Below, one piece after another: positions 33,588 to 45,980 of a stretch of DNA of 64,000 bases. Within the stretch, counting starts at the first letter, position 1; each line of letters begins with the position of its first letter. The stretch comes from Cladopsammia gracilis (lineage: Eukaryota > Cnidaria > Anthozoa > Scleractinia > Dendrophylliidae). The stretch covers positions 62,001-126,000 of the forward strand of contig JAJGOT010000745.1 in the NCBI GenBank assembly GCA_022457155.1, written 5' to 3'. The notes under the pieces were generated by a model, which did no database searches, was not told where the DNA came from, and worked only from the letters and a program-made list of their open reading frames with translations. A program made the translations under genes and the position numbers.

Positions 33588-34709
33588 AACACAGTTACCA
33601 GCCTAAAATGGGGATCTTAAAGTACATGATTTGTTGAAAATGGATAAATAGTTTTATCATGTTATGTTATTACACCTTTTGCCCTTCGATCATTAATGGA
33701 AAATAGAAATTCAATTAATGTAAAATGTAAACGACTGTATTGATGAAAATGTGTTTCTAAAGGCATAATAGACTTTACAATAAAAAAAATGACATTCCAA
33801 TGATGTTATTGAAGGTGCATTAGCATGGTAATTGCACAAATGAACTAACGGATGATTGAAATGAACATTTCTTCGTGTTAATGTTATTCCTAAGATGTTA
33901 TTGATTTTCCGTAAAATAAATTGAATTTCTATTTTCCGTTAATGAAGGGCAAAAGGAGCAATTTCTTACCATGGATGGTTATGTTGCATTTTCAATAAAA
34001 TAGTAGCAAAATGGATTTATATTAATCACAACATTTAGCAAAATGGATTTATATGAATCACAACATTTTGCAACTTTTTCCAGCTTTTTGGTTAGGGGTG
34101 ATTTTAATACCTATTAAGCCAACATTTTTTTTATGCGACAAGCACTAATTTATTATGCAATATTAGGGAACTTGTCAAGGTGGCAATTCTGCAACTAGTT
34201 TTTGTGACTGTTTTGTAATAAGTAATGTTACAAACAGTTTTTTAATTATCTAATCATTGTTATCCACATTTGAACATTTTTATGAAATTTGTGCAATACA
34301 AATTGTATTATAATTATTATCAATTAGTGTTATTGACAGATTGCAATTAATATTTAATTGACAGCTGTATAATTTAGTTAGCTGCAGTTTTGTCATCATT
34401 TTGTGATAAGAAAAAAAGAATTAATATGTACATATTTTAAATTGAGTGTTTGAATGATTATTTAGTTGCACTCTGTCTTTTTTTAATAAGAATGTAAAAT
34501 GGTCCTTAGCACCAGATGACAATACTTTTGGTTAGGCTTGAATTTAATACCAACATTTTTTATATGTATATACTGTATTAATAATTAATAATGATTTCGA
34601 AATACAAAAACTAGCGAGATAATGTTCCGACATTTCAGCGACTTCATGATGCCATTATCATGTAATAATTAAATGAATACAATGCGAGTTAGAAAAGAGT
34701 TCAAGTGAA

Positions 34710-35345
34710 TACTGTAATTTCCTTGAATAATGTGCAGTTCCAGAAAAAATCCATACCCACCCCATGGAAGGTCATTGGAAATTCCTAGGGGAAGGGGGGG
34801 GGGGTCTTAAAAGCCAACATTTTAGAAGCAAAGTATGAAGTTAAACTGGAATTTCCTGGGCGGACAGGGGATGCTAAACAAAAAACCTTCCGTGGGGGGA
34901 GTATGGATATTTTCTGGAACTGCACAATAGCCGGGGGCAATATTACCGAGTCTTTCACTCCAAAAGGGGTTGTTTATTCGAGGGAAGGCAATTAACTCGA
35001 GGGGGACAATTATTTCAAATATTGCTCGCTGGAAGTGCTTATCATAATTAGGGTGCTCCAAGAAATATAGGAAAGAGTAAAATACACGAATTTCAACAAA
35101 GAAAAACAATATGAACCATCTGTGCTTTTTTAACTTTTCTGTAATTATAATGACTGTTTCCCGAGATACAAGTCAATTTTTAACTTAACTTGGAGGATTG
35201 AATGAAGGGTGCGAGTGAATGGGAGGTGATTAATTAAGAGGGGAAATTATTTCAAATATTTCCACCAAAGGGTGGCTTATTATTCTAGGGGGGGGGGCAA
35301 TTAATTATTGAGGGACAGCTATTATTACAAGGAAATTGTACATTC
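34710..35345. mobile_element. Old TIR element with nested MITE
   Basis: Same element as 14390-15450: AATTTCCTTGAATAAT on the left, ATTATTACAAGGAAATT on the right. It is interrupted at 34732-34925 by a 194-bp MITE with inverted ends GTGCAGTTCCAGAAAA and TTTTCTGGAACTGCAC. The nested MITE is absent from the 14390 copy, so it arrived after that duplicon split. Confidence 0.75.
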
Positions 35346-36339
35346 AGTTATAATTGATATAGACTCTTTGAATGATTATTTAGTTGCATTGTCTTTTTTT
35401 GATGAGAATGTTAAAAAAGTTTTTACACTGCATGGTTAATGTATACTTTTTTATGCTTCATTTTTATAGCAACATTTTGGCTAGTACTGTATGTAAACAT
35501 TTAAAATTGACTGATTAAATGATTATATAGTTGCATTGTCTCTTATAAACGAGAATGTAAAATTGTTTTTAATTTAGCACTGCAGGATTAATTAAATGAT
35601 TTTATTTTTGTATTGTTACAAGGATGCATATTTCATTCTTACTTCATACACAGCACAACATATTCTGTTTATTGAGGTAACACAGTAAATTATTTGACAG
35701 GAAAAACTAACAAAATGCTGTTCAGCTGGGTTAGCTGAGTTCCTCTTCAGGGTAAAAAGAGGTTCAGGGAATTTGCTAAATGAGATATTTGGATTCCATT
35801 GCAGCTGTTGACAGTAATTATTTTACTTTGTTATGTACATGTACATGTAGCTGGAGGTTTTCAACATGTGCTTTCATTGGTTGATTCATGGTCACATGAC
35901 ATCTAACAAACAAACTGTTTCCCATAAAACATCCATGAGCAGGCAACATTTGGAAAAGTGGCAACATTTTTTATGTCAGAGGGTAACAGTGTACTGTTGC
36001 CTGCTCGCTAGCGAACAGTGATCAAACCATGACAAAAGGTGGCATGATTATAATGCCTAATGTGTTGCTATATAACAAATCCCTTGAATCAGTGATCCCT
36101 CGGGAAACATCAATTTTGTTTTCCTTGAATCTCAATGTTTCCCTCAACTTTGTCTATGGAAACAGAGATTCTTGGGAAACAAAATAATTCACTGTTTCCC
36201 TCTGGACCAATCTTAAGTGTTTAATGTTGGCTTTAAATTCAACACCAATGTTCTGACAAGCAATTGAAAGGTTGAGGGCATAACCACCTTATGTTTAATT
36301 TTGGCATTTTTAAGGCAAGAAATCATGCATTTTCCCTGA

Positions 36340-37275
36340 ATAAAGCAAGTACTAAGTAAGGAAAGGTAATGTCACACACAAGCCACAGGGCACCCACTCA
36401 GCAGAGCTTAACCCGGTTTCTGCAGCATGAAGCAACTAGGAATACATTGCTACTCCCCCCTGCAGGGGTCGAACTTAATTTTTTAGTCCATAAGCAAAGT
36501 TTTACAGCTAGTATGATTTTTTTCTACTAGCAAAACTAGTAAGGTCACTAGCTATTTTTTCTGCAGTCATTTTTAACCTTTGATGACTCTGACAATATGA
36601 TAAAAATACTTAAAATAATTAATAGGATGTTAATTTTGTGGTCTTCTTCATTGTTGTCCTGTTGTTATTTGGTTGCTCGGGGTTGTCGGGCAAGATGCTG
36701 TCATCATCGGTCATGTTACTAGTAGTCTTAAGAGGTCGAGGGGCTCTTGAAAAAAGCAGTTACTGGGTATTTTAGACATCTACAACAAAAGAGACTCACA
36801 AATCATGAAATTCATTCTCATCCAACAAAATGTGAATGCGCAGATAAAGTGTGCACAGCTTCCGTGTAAAGCTGCTGGCAAGTGGCTAACACAAAACACC
36901 GCAACATTCTCCAAGAACGTTCACTCCAATTTTATTAGAGAAATACTTACTCGCAAATGTTTGCTTTAAAAGGATATTTTTTTGACTCGCATCTTCCAAA
37001 AACCACTCACATTTTTGCAAGTTTGCGAGTGTCAATTACAAGCCCTGCCCCCTAGACGTTATGCTAGTCCATCGCAGGGTTAACCCCCCAGAATTTTGTT
37101 GCCAGTGCTTATTTATATACACCTTGGTGGAGAGAGACTATGTGGAGTAAAGTTATCTTTTCTAAGGAAACAACATGAAGGCTGAGACCATGCAGGCCTT
37201 GAACAACTGACTTTCAGATCTGAAATCCAATGCACTAACTATGACACCACTGCGCCTCCACAAGTAAGTATACTA
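36340..37275 (-). repeat. tRNA-derived SINE, single-unit core, with internal insertion
   Basis: The tail begins near 36370 (ACACAAGCCACAGGGCACCC). About 590 bases at 36470-37060 are inserted. Then the single core GGTGGAGAGAGACTATGTGG (37123) and the minus-strand tRNA-like head (about 37199-37265) follow. It gives the unexpanded form of the 6535-8490 locus. Confidence 0.7.
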
Positions 37276-37805
37276 AGTACTGAGTACTAGGTGAATAATT
37301 AATTACTTAGGCAGGGTGGGTCATTCAGCCACATGGCAAGTATCCAGAGGGGACCTAAACATTTTCATTCAAAAGCACCCTATTTGACAATTTTTTGTTT
37401 GAAAGTTACAGAATGATGTGGAATCTTTTGGTCTAACTGGATCTCTTTCACTTCAACTAACATTAAACCAGCTATTATTTTAAAAGCAACAAAATGCTTT
37501 TTGGTGAAAAAATCCCTCGAAATTTCTGAGTCAGGAAAAATGCCAAAATTAAACAGGTGGTTATGCCTTCAGTCCTTCAATTTGTATTTCCCAACTGTGT
37601 TCCAAAATTTAACCAATATACTAACCTTTAAGACCCAGATGGCTAGATGTTCCAATTCCTTGAATCCTGGTGGCTTCACGGTCATGCATTTGAATGCTAC
37701 CAAAGCAAGGTTATGTGATGAGCCTGTAAGGACAAGAGCTCGATTATGGAACAGACTTATTGTGGAGTACAATGCATGGAAGATGCTTTATTTCCCCGAA
37801 GATCG

Positions 37806-37930
37806 GCAGCGTGGTCGAGTGGTTAGGGCGTTGGACTTCAAATTGGGAGGTCCCACTCTGACAACACACTGTAGCTGGAGTTGTTTCACAGTAGACCCGA
37901 ATTCCAACTCCTCGGCCACGCTCTTAAGAA
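37806..37930 (+). repeat. tRNA-related SINE head, degenerate
   Basis: GCAGCGTGGTCGAGTGGTTA with a CTTCAAAT anticodon-like arm. The B-box segment is deleted here but kept in the paralog at 58669-58743. Not a functional tRNA. Confidence 0.6.
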
Positions 37931-38754
37931 GCCAAAAATTACCTGTTATGTTCAATTTGCAACATTTGTTTCCTTATTTGAGTGGTGCGCCTGTAAATTA
38001 GCTGCTGCAAATTCACTGCTGGATAGCTCAGTGCTCGTCCACTATAGACAATGTTTTCATATGTTTGTTTTTAGGCCAGCTTACATTATTATATTGAGGA
38101 GTAGCTTTATTCGCAGGCAAAACCATGTTAAATGTAGTCATTTCATTTTAAATATTATGTTTTTATCATACCTTTAAGATGTCAGTTTCAAAGACCAACT
38201 GTTCACTTGTACAGGACTTCCTCTGGGAAAATATCAATGACATCACCAATTGTTATTAATGTGCCAACCAGAGCCTTATTGGCTGCCAAAACAAAGGATT
38301 CTTTTGTTCCAGTGGTTTGCACATTTGAATAACAAAAATAATGTTTGTAAACAGATATCATCGCTATTGAAAACATTGTGGAGTTTTCCTGTGGTATGGC
38401 AATTATTTCAATTTATTCTGATCTCAGAATTTATTTGCATTTTGAGAGTGTGTTCAATATCGTAATTCATTAAATGCTTTCATCATGTAATCCCTCCAGA
38501 ACATTTACTCGCAGTAGCGCTGGATAGAGGTCCGGCAGGCAAGGAGCTTGATTTTACGTACCTTTTACAGTCCAGCATAACGTTCGTTGAAAATCTTAAA
38601 AAAAAACCCAGCCGTTTTCCAACCAAACGGTGAAGATAATCATTCTAAATTCAAAATATGACTTGTTCTGTAAACGTAGACTCAAAGTTGACCGGTTTTT
38701 CTTGTTCTAATTGAAGAATTTAGCAGAAAAAAATCGGAGATTACCCCTCCACTG

Positions 38755-38830
38755 TAGTCCGCCATTTTGTTTTTAAATTCACCGGAAGTTGATGTTCACT
38801 CTAACTTCCGGTTACTTCAAAACGAGGTAT
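38755..38830 (+). promoter_or_regulatory. Promoter-like block with YY1 and paired ETS sites
   Basis: CCGCCATTTTG (YY1-type) is followed by an inverted pair of ETS-type sites, CCGGAAGT and ACTTCCGG, then ACGAGGTA, which could be a splice donor (GAG/GTAAGA in the paralog at 60340). Conserved in both duplicons. It may be the start of a plus-strand transcript; that is inference. Confidence 0.35.
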
Positions 38831-38872
38831 AAACAAAGAAGTCGGTAAGTAAATTTTCCCTTAATTTCATCA

Positions 38873-39170
38873 GCCGGGTGTAGTGGCGCACGCCTGTAAT
38901 CCAGCTGCTTGGAGGCTGGGGTGTCTGAACGGCTTGAGGTCGGGATTCCTGGGGGCGGTTGTCCTATGTAGATCGGGTGTCCGCGCTAAGTTTGGCGTCA
39001 ATATGGGGAACACGGAGGAGTCTGAGTTCTCCAGGTTGGTTAAAGAGGAGCGAACCGGCCCAGGGTGGAAACACAGCAGGCAAAAGCTCCCGCGTCAAAC
39101 AGTAGTGGGATAGCACCTGTGAATAGGCAGCCGTTCACAGCCCGGTCGAGATAGTCGAACTCGGCCCTGT
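38873..39170 (+). ncRNA. Signal recognition particle RNA (7SL)
   Basis: The full-length RNA starts GCCGGGTGTAGTGGCGCACG, the Alu-domain 5' end with its loop sequences. Mid-molecule is GATCGGGTGTCCGCGCTAAG, then GAACCGGCCCAGG, GGAAACACAGCAGG and AGTAGTGGGATAGCACCTGT (S-domain helix 8). It closes with the 3' strand of the Alu domain. A TTTTT pol III terminator follows directly. Length about 298 nt is normal for metazoan 7SL. Differences from vertebrate 7SL throughout the S domain argue against contamination. It scaffolds the ribonucleoprotein that targets ribosomes to the ER. The frame at 38883-39113 is a by-product. Confidence 0.92.
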
Positions 39171-39174
39171 TTTT
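39170..39174 (+). terminator. RNA polymerase III terminator of the SRP RNA
   Basis: TTTTT run immediately after CTCGGCCCTG. Confidence 0.8.
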
Positions 39175-41040
39175 CTTTTTTCTATTTTTGTTTTCTTTTT
39201 AATTTTGTTTTATTTTCTCGAAGGAAAAAACAATTAGTACCGTTCAGTTTTATCTTTTTTTTTTATGTCCGCCTCGATTTTTTTCCTATAGCATACTTAT
39301 TTCAGCTGAATTACATCTTTTATATCTCTGCGATTTTCATATTTTATTGGTTGAGTCCCTTTCCTTTGTATCAGGGAAATTATCCATCTTTTTATGATTT
39401 TAGGTTATTTAAGATTCTCGCATTTATTTTTGTTGACTTTAACTTATATTTTGTGCAAAGATCAAAACTTCTTTCGATTATTTATCTGCATCTTTGTTTT
39501 AGAAAGAGGAATTAGGGCGACTACTTATCAACATTTTTGCCGTTGTTCCTGATGGAGTTGTGTGCTTTTTCTTTTCATACGATTATGAACAGCACAGTAT
39601 AAACACACTGGCAAACAACTGGCATCCTTGAGAAAATGAACGCAAGAAAGAACGTTATAGAATTAATAATTATGTATTTTGTTCATTTTTTCGCGTATTA
39701 TCTATCCATCAAATAAGGTGTATTTAATTCCGTTCTTTATAGGCATTCCATGCTTGGCCATATTTACGAAGATAGCCCCACCTTAGTCTCGGGCCACCTT
39801 AATTTGAAAAAAAACGTTCTTTCTTGGTCGATATGGCCCTAGTTTCTGTTAGTCTAAAAATTATATTGCAAATGAATCTCTAGAATGGAACTTTCTATGC
39901 CAAATTTCATACGAGTGGGTCTATTAAGCAAATTAAAAAAAAAACTGGTGACGTCCCTTAAAGTGAATCTTAGTTTTAAACGACAGCATTTGCAAACCAC
40001 GACAGCTGGCGGGATTCGATGTTGCGTGGGTAGAAAAATGGGAAAATTTTAAATTTCTACATTGATTTTTTTGTTCATTTTTTCACAATCTCTCGAGAAT
40101 TGGAAATAAAAAATTATCTAGCCAAAAAAAGATAGCGGTCACCGACCATCCAAGCGAGTAAAATCTAAGTTAAGTTGCTAGCCCCTTATCTGTTTACTTC
40201 CTACTTTGTGCACGTGCTCGTGATGGCGTAGCATGGCGTCCACCGCGGTCAAACGTCCGAGGCATTTTTCGTTTTATTTAGTGGAATTTTATTTAATATT
40301 TAATGGAAATATGGACAAGGATGTATAAAAAATTAGTAAACGTAACTATCTTTAAATTTTTCTCAAAATGATGAGCTTCTTTCCGTTAAAATCTGGGCAA
40401 AACTGTTGCACTTGAACAAAAATTATGTTGGCAAATGGCGCCGCGACAATTCTGCAGTTCACAGTTTTTAAACGCTTAGAACTTTTTTTAGTAAACTTTC
40501 AAAACATTTAATGAATTGACAGTGCATTGGAAATATATTAAACTTTAAACAGTGAAAATGACAACCTTTACTTTTAAGTACTTTGCTGAACTTTTGCAAA
40601 TTTCTCTCGTTTGACCGCGGTTAAAGCATGGCGTTGCAACATGAATTGCGTGCGCAGTAAGTATGCGCAAAAAACAAATAGTTAAAATCGTCCTCGCACT
40701 ATGCCATGTCGCTCCCAAAATCTTTTCAAGAAACACGATCTTTATTCACGCGTACATATCAATAAACGGCGGGGTAGAAATTATGGAAATCAACTTTGTC
40801 TTTGTTAGCCAAACTGTCAGTGGTTAAATCATTTGTGTCCTGAGTTTTTGTTGTCAATCGAAAGTTCGTAGTTTTCACTGACAAATCATTTGCAATATAT
40901 GTAAGCGCGCTTTTTTTTTCCTATAACGTTCCTGGCATTTTGAAGACAACTATGAGCATATCTCTCTGGCGAAGTTTGCGCTGTGTAGTAAATGCGTGTA
41001 TAATTTTAATCCCCCATTCCAAACACCCTATAACAAGGTA
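39175..41040. other. Unique intergenic region, no gene seen
   Basis: AT-rich with T-runs. No frame with a family signature on either strand. Confidence 0.5.
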
Positions 41041-41330
41041 CCAGAATATCGTTTCATGGGCGGTGACTAAGAGGTACCAATTCTAAAACAACACATAAAG
41101 TGCCACTTTGACGATTTTTAATAGCGATGGACAAATGAGACAACAATAAAAACCAGTTGACTGACAAATAATTCCTATCATATTTATATTTATATACCAC
41201 GATAATTCTAACGGTGGTCATTTTAGATTTTAGCACCCTAAGCGGTGCCAATCTACAAATTTTGACCCCTCAAAGAAACGATGAGCACCCCGTCATTTTT
41301 ATATGGCAGTTCCCGCCTCAGGGAGGATTT
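41041..41330 (-). repeat. Dispersed repeat of the TRIM upstream type, inverted
   Basis: The reverse complement matches 9870-9990: AAATGACCACGGTTAGAATT and TGGTACCTCTTAG-type segments. Confidence 0.6.
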
Positions 41331-42030
41331 TAGCCAAAAAACGTCTTATGAAGAGCATATAACAACTAAATATCTCGAAGGGTTCTGTCTTGTGTTAGTT
41401 GGCCTAATTAAAGTCTTTCGCCTGTCTGTACACAGCGGAGATGACATAAAATGCTTTTGTAAGAATAAACTGCCAGTTTCCTGAGTTAAGACACGTTACA
41501 CGCCCACAGACATCCCTACACGTGGTCAGACAATCGACCATTTTGTTCCATTTAAAGTATATAGCAATTAATTAAAAAGTAAAGAACTATTTCGCGGTAA
41601 ATTTAGATGGAAGGGAGGTGGGTGGGGCGGAGGAGCATCGTGTTTCAAGGAGACAATTCATAAAATTTAGCAGCTCTCTTCCCCTCTTTTCTGTAGTAAA
41701 AAGCGGCGCTGGGTGCGAGGAAATGCGTCTGTTTTTTTTACATTTATAGATAAAACTAGATTTTTCAAAACATGATCAACGAACATTTACGCAATTTTAT
41801 TACAACTAGCCCAAACAAGGGTTTCGGTTATGAACCCGATCAGTCCGAAAATCACAGAGAAGAGAGAGAAGAGGAAAAGGAAGCGAGAGCGAGAGAAAAA
41901 AGACTAGAAACAGTCTTTTGTTTTTATATTAGCCAAGAACGCTCACAAATGGTTACTTAATGGGCGATATCGTCTTCAAAAATCCAGGTATAGATAGGCT
42001 ATTTATAACGAGTCTTGTGAATTCAAATAA
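41331..42030. other. Intergenic, no gene seen
   Basis: The frame at 41772-41960 is charged and low-complexity. Nothing recognised. Confidence 0.4.
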
Positions 42031-42042
42031 ACCATGCATGTT

Positions 42043-42640
42043 TAGTTGCCGTATAACTGAGATGATCACATTCTCTTATTACAACTCCTTCAGTTGCCGT
42101 ATAACTGAGATGATCACATTCTCTTATTACAACTCCTTCAGTTTCCGTATAACTGAGACGATCACATTCTCTTATTACAGCTCCTTCAGTTGCCGTATAA
42201 CTGAGACGATCACATTCTCTTATTGCAACTCCTTCAGTTGCCGTATAACTGCAATGATCACATTCTCTTATTGCAACTCCTTCAGTTGCCGTATAACTGC
42301 AATGATCACATTCTCTTATTGCAACTCCTTCAGTTGCCCTATAACTGCAATGATTACATTCTCTTATTGCAACTCCTTCAGCTGCCGTATAACTGCGATG
42401 ATCACATTCTCTTATTGCAACTCCTTCAGTTGCTGTATAACTGAGATGATCACTTTCTCTTATTGCAACTCTATCAGTTGCTGTATAACTGCGATGATCA
42501 CATTCTCTTTAATTACTACACATTTTATTTTATTGGGCTTTTCTCGCAATCTCTTTCTCCCGTTGCATGACAATCCGAAAGAACGTTTTGGACTGGGTCA
42601 AGGTATGAGACAAACTTGAGGGGAATAACAGCATTTTCTG
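42043..42640 (+). repeat. SINE with 48-bp expansion of its middle part, ten copies
   Basis: Units with CAGTTGCCGTATAACTG and ATCACATTCTCTTATTGCAA recur every 48 bases from 42046 to about 42500. The sequence then runs into the SINE 3' part (TTTATTTTATTGGGCTTTTC). The same 48-bp segment occurs once at 23867-23905. Since 48 is divisible by three, a frame stays open across the array (16-residue period); it is not a gene. Confidence 0.85.
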
Positions 42641-43339
42641 GTTTGTTAGCTTGGTTTTATGTGAAAAAAGGAAATCACCCGTTATACAATGTATGTTTAA
42701 AGGTTCAGCTGAAGGTTTGCCAACAAAAGCGTCAAAAGAGATTGTTAAGTAATGATCCGCATAAGAAGGATAGCGCTGAACGGCAATGCACGATGGAATG
42801 TCAACTTTTTTCATTGTTACAACTAGTGATCTCATTGGCCTAGACTCAAAAACCGCTAAAAAGTTAAGGTTCAAGGTGCATTTTGTCTATTTTTTTTTTA
42901 AGGTTTCAAGTAATTTAAGACCCAATCGGACAACATGCAATTTTTAAAAGATATTGTATTTGGGGAACTTCATCAAAGAAGCAAAATTATTTGCTATAGT
43001 CTTTTGCTATTCTGATTGGTTAAGCACGAACATTTCCTAATATGTATTTGACGCAAATGGATTTTCTTTATTTTTATAATGAAATATAATTATTAACCAT
43101 CAGCTCCTCCTCTATTCTTGAAATCAGAGATATTCTATGTGGGAAAGAGCCAATGCCGCAGAACAATGAAGTTTGCTGTCGTTCTTATGTGGAGCATTAC
43201 TTAATGTACTAATGCTGAAGGTTTGCTAACAAAAGCGTCAAAAAAATAGGTCAATAGAGATTGTTAATATACTTATGCTCTGTTGCGCTTTGCGCCAGTT
43301 GCATGTATGTTTTCCGGAGCTTGATCTATTTTCTTATGC
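42641..43339. other. Duplicated intergenic block
   Basis: Partly matches 24000-24220 (GGTTTGCCAACAAAAGCGTC). This copy has about 480 extra bases of unrecognised AT-rich DNA. No gene. Confidence 0.5.
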
Positions 43340-43680
43340 GCTGGCGGTTTTTTTTTTTTTTTTGGCGCGCGTGGCGCTAAATTCTCGAGCAGCGAAGCGG
43401 CGAAGGAAGAAAGTTCTCCTTCTCCTCTCCATTCCCCTCGCGACTTCGTGGCTTGGAAGTTCAGCATCGCACGCGCCAACAAAACCGCCAGCTGCGCAGG
43501 ATAATGCTTGGTCCATTTTCATGTCCCCTGAATCGTTCCCAGTCGTCTCTCGATTAACGAGAGGAGCGACGGGTGATGGGAAGGAAAGAGGTCTCTCCTA
43601 TCTCCTTTTCCTCCTGCCCATTACCACCTGTGATGCGCTTCTCTCGTTCCTCATCTATTCCGCGAGAGAGACCGGTCCTA
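43340..43680. mobile_element. Palindromic MITE followed by eroded TGACTCGT-family MITE
   Basis: Paralogs of 24220-24400 and 24424-24619 in the same order. The right end of the second is shortened (GAGAGACCGGTCC in place of the full inverted repeat). Confidence 0.65.
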
Positions 43681-44562
43681 TGTTTCCCAGCTTGCCACTC
43701 GTTTTTATTTACGTTTTTGCCGTTTGTTGTGTTGTTGTGAATGCGCAGAGCTAACCGTTTGGCTTAGTTTTACAACACCTATCGGCTTATCAAAGAGCCT
43801 TTTTAACGTGATTTCTACAGCGATTTTAAATATGATTTCCTGAAATCACCTGTGCAAACTACCAGCGATTTCTCTTAGATTTGATGGCGGTATGATCACG
43901 TTTTTGAGATGTACTTAAAGCGAGGCACACTTGATGTCAGCATAAAACACATTAACGTTCCACTTGGAGGTTCCTTAACGCAGCTTTTTTGCTGACATTG
44001 CACGCGCGTTGCACACCTCACAATTAATAAATCTCAAACATTTCTGCGAAATCGTAGCAAAAATCGCCAGTAGCCGTACACAGCGTCTTGAAAACTACGC
44101 ATTTAAAATCACAGGACGAGGACAAAAAGCCGGAAAACCTCGAATGGTACAAACACTATCAAATTGACTTCTTAAATTTTGCACATTTCTTATTCAAATT
44201 TCGTTCATGTCTACAAGCGTTTAGCCAGCAGGGTGGTCAAGGCGTCCACAGGACACCCACCTTGTGAAGAAATTCATGAAAATTGCACCTACTCCTTTAA
44301 AAAGTTACGATGGGAAACATCTTCAGGACGCCCACTATTCGCCACAGAGGGGACTATGCAACAACCTTTTAACGCAGTTGTAACAAAACGATTTAGTCAT
44401 TTTAAGAGTTTTTATTTCAGGACCCTAAGTTTATTAGCAACGCTATAAAGTACCACCCTCACATCACCGTGAAGACCATGGGAGACCTGGGAGAGAGTCC
44501 ACATCGCATGACCTAAAACTAATGACGAAATAAAGAAGGCCTGGAAACTGTGATGGTACAGT

Positions 44563-45684
44563 TTATAAACTGCTGCTTGACATCGGAGAGAACAGGATTG
44601 GCAAACCTTGAACACTGATATCCTCATAACACGGACTTGTTCCTTTGAAGTCAGATAACAACGGCGAAACTCCAGCCGGCATCCATACTTTGTGCAAACG
44701 TTTAGAAGAAAGGTTTACATTGTAGGGTGTGGAATGAAAATTCACAGTCTGTGAATTCCGGACAAACTTGTTTTTGACTTCGCGGTGGTTTATGATTAGC
44801 TGTGTATCAGCCTCGCTTTCATTCGAAATTGAGAGCGAGGTTGGTTGCGCAGGTGAGGAAAGTGGTGATGACAAAGAGAGATGCGAATGATCAGAGCATG
44901 AAAACAAAGAAACCGAGTTCATCAGAACAGCAGCAGAATTTGCTGCAGAAGGCATCCTCAGATCCCATAGTAGCAGTAGGCGATAACGATTTTCTCATTG
45001 GTACATTTTCACAATCGAGCTCCATGTCAGCCAAGAGAGCGTCCAAAACGTCGGAAGAAGTAAGATCGGCAAACTTTGTGTAATCCTCTTTAACTGAAGT
45101 TTGAGTCAATCGACATATCAAGTCGTTTGAACTCGTAGTTTGTGATGACGTCACCTGTGACGTCAAGTTATATGCTGTCAGCTCACCTGAGATCATCTCA
45201 ACTGACGTCATAAGTTGTTGATGACTGCAACATTTTTCGTAGTCCAAGTTTGGCAGAGTTTGTCCATCCTCTTTATTTACAGCGTCCATTTCCAAATCAG
45301 CCAGAAATGCACTGAGATCCTCTGAAGAAGGCAAGTCATCGTACTCTGTCCATTCGTAACAAGCCGCTTGAAGCTCTTTGCAGTCGTCAAGTTTCTTGAA
45401 AACTCGAACCCCTGCTGGAGTCGTGAACAGGTTTGGCAGAGTTTGTCCATTCTCTTTATTTACAGCGTCCATTTCCAAATCAGCTAGAAATGCACTGAGA
45501 TCCTCTGAAGAAGGCAAGTCATCGTACTCTGTCCATTCGTAACAAGCCGCTTGCAGCTCTTTGCAGTCGTCAAGTTTCTTAAAAACTCGAACCCGTGCTG
45601 GAGTCGTGAACTGAATTAAAGGAAGCGAGTTTGAGTAATTGCTGTTGACGCCTTTGTTCTGCGATGAAACGTGACCGCTGTAAT
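44563..45684 (-). pseudogene. DDIAS: DDIAS/noxin-like gene fragment B
   Basis: The minus strand opens after the acceptor TTTTTTTCTATTTTAG with DYSGHVSSQNKG. It carries two tandem copies of a 70-residue segment containing YDDLPSSEDLSAFLADLEMD, then a third related motif (SSDVLDALLADMELD). This part is uninterrupted, unlike fragment A. About 800 bases present in A (25710-26520) are missing at about 44935, after which the reading continues in another frame through KVWMPAGVSPLLSD to SPMSSSSL and TAA at 44563. The 3' end therefore looks broken unless splicing repairs it. DDIAS is a DNA-damage protein with an N-terminal RPA-like OB fold; that N-terminal part is absent here. Confidence 0.65.
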
Positions 45685-45980
45685 CTAAAATAGAAAAAAA
45701 GGAAAGTCTTATTCCAAACAGCACCTTCCATATAAAGTAACATCACGAGAAATGTGCACCTTTTTTATCAGGAAATAAAGTGATGGCTGACAGGATGAAA
45801 AATACTGAAATTATTGCAAAGCCATTTATTCAACAATGTTTATACAGTTTGACCCCGTTAGTAAGACCACTGACGGACATAAAGATGTGGTCGTAACAGC
45901 AGGGTGGGAAGAAAAACTATGGTACGGTCGAAACACGTTAATATGTCTAATATGGACACCGAAGGGGCCAAAAATCTCTC
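45685..45980. other. Putative intron side of DDIAS fragment B, no exon seen
   Basis: Polypyrimidine tract and acceptor on the minus strand, then AT-rich DNA. Confidence 0.4.

Larger units (their letters stand above)
33430..38829. repeat. TRIM downstream duplicon, copy paired with 54315-60345
   Basis: Nearly base-for-base alignable with 54315-60345, including nested insertions. Homology stops at AAACGAGGTA (38829 and 60345). It contains the features listed separately below and otherwise no gene. The region 33600-34700 is AT-rich with direct repeats of AGCAAAATGGATTTATAT near 34006 and 34037. Confidence 0.85.

Noticed and set aside
38873..39170. Possible human Alu/7SL contamination
   Set aside because: The S domain and 3' part carry many differences from human 7SL, and the flanks are continuous with the local duplicon.
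41960..42619. 219-codon frame with a 16-residue repeat
   Set aside because: It is the 48-bp SINE-derived array read in its open frame; flanks show SINE sequence, not exons.
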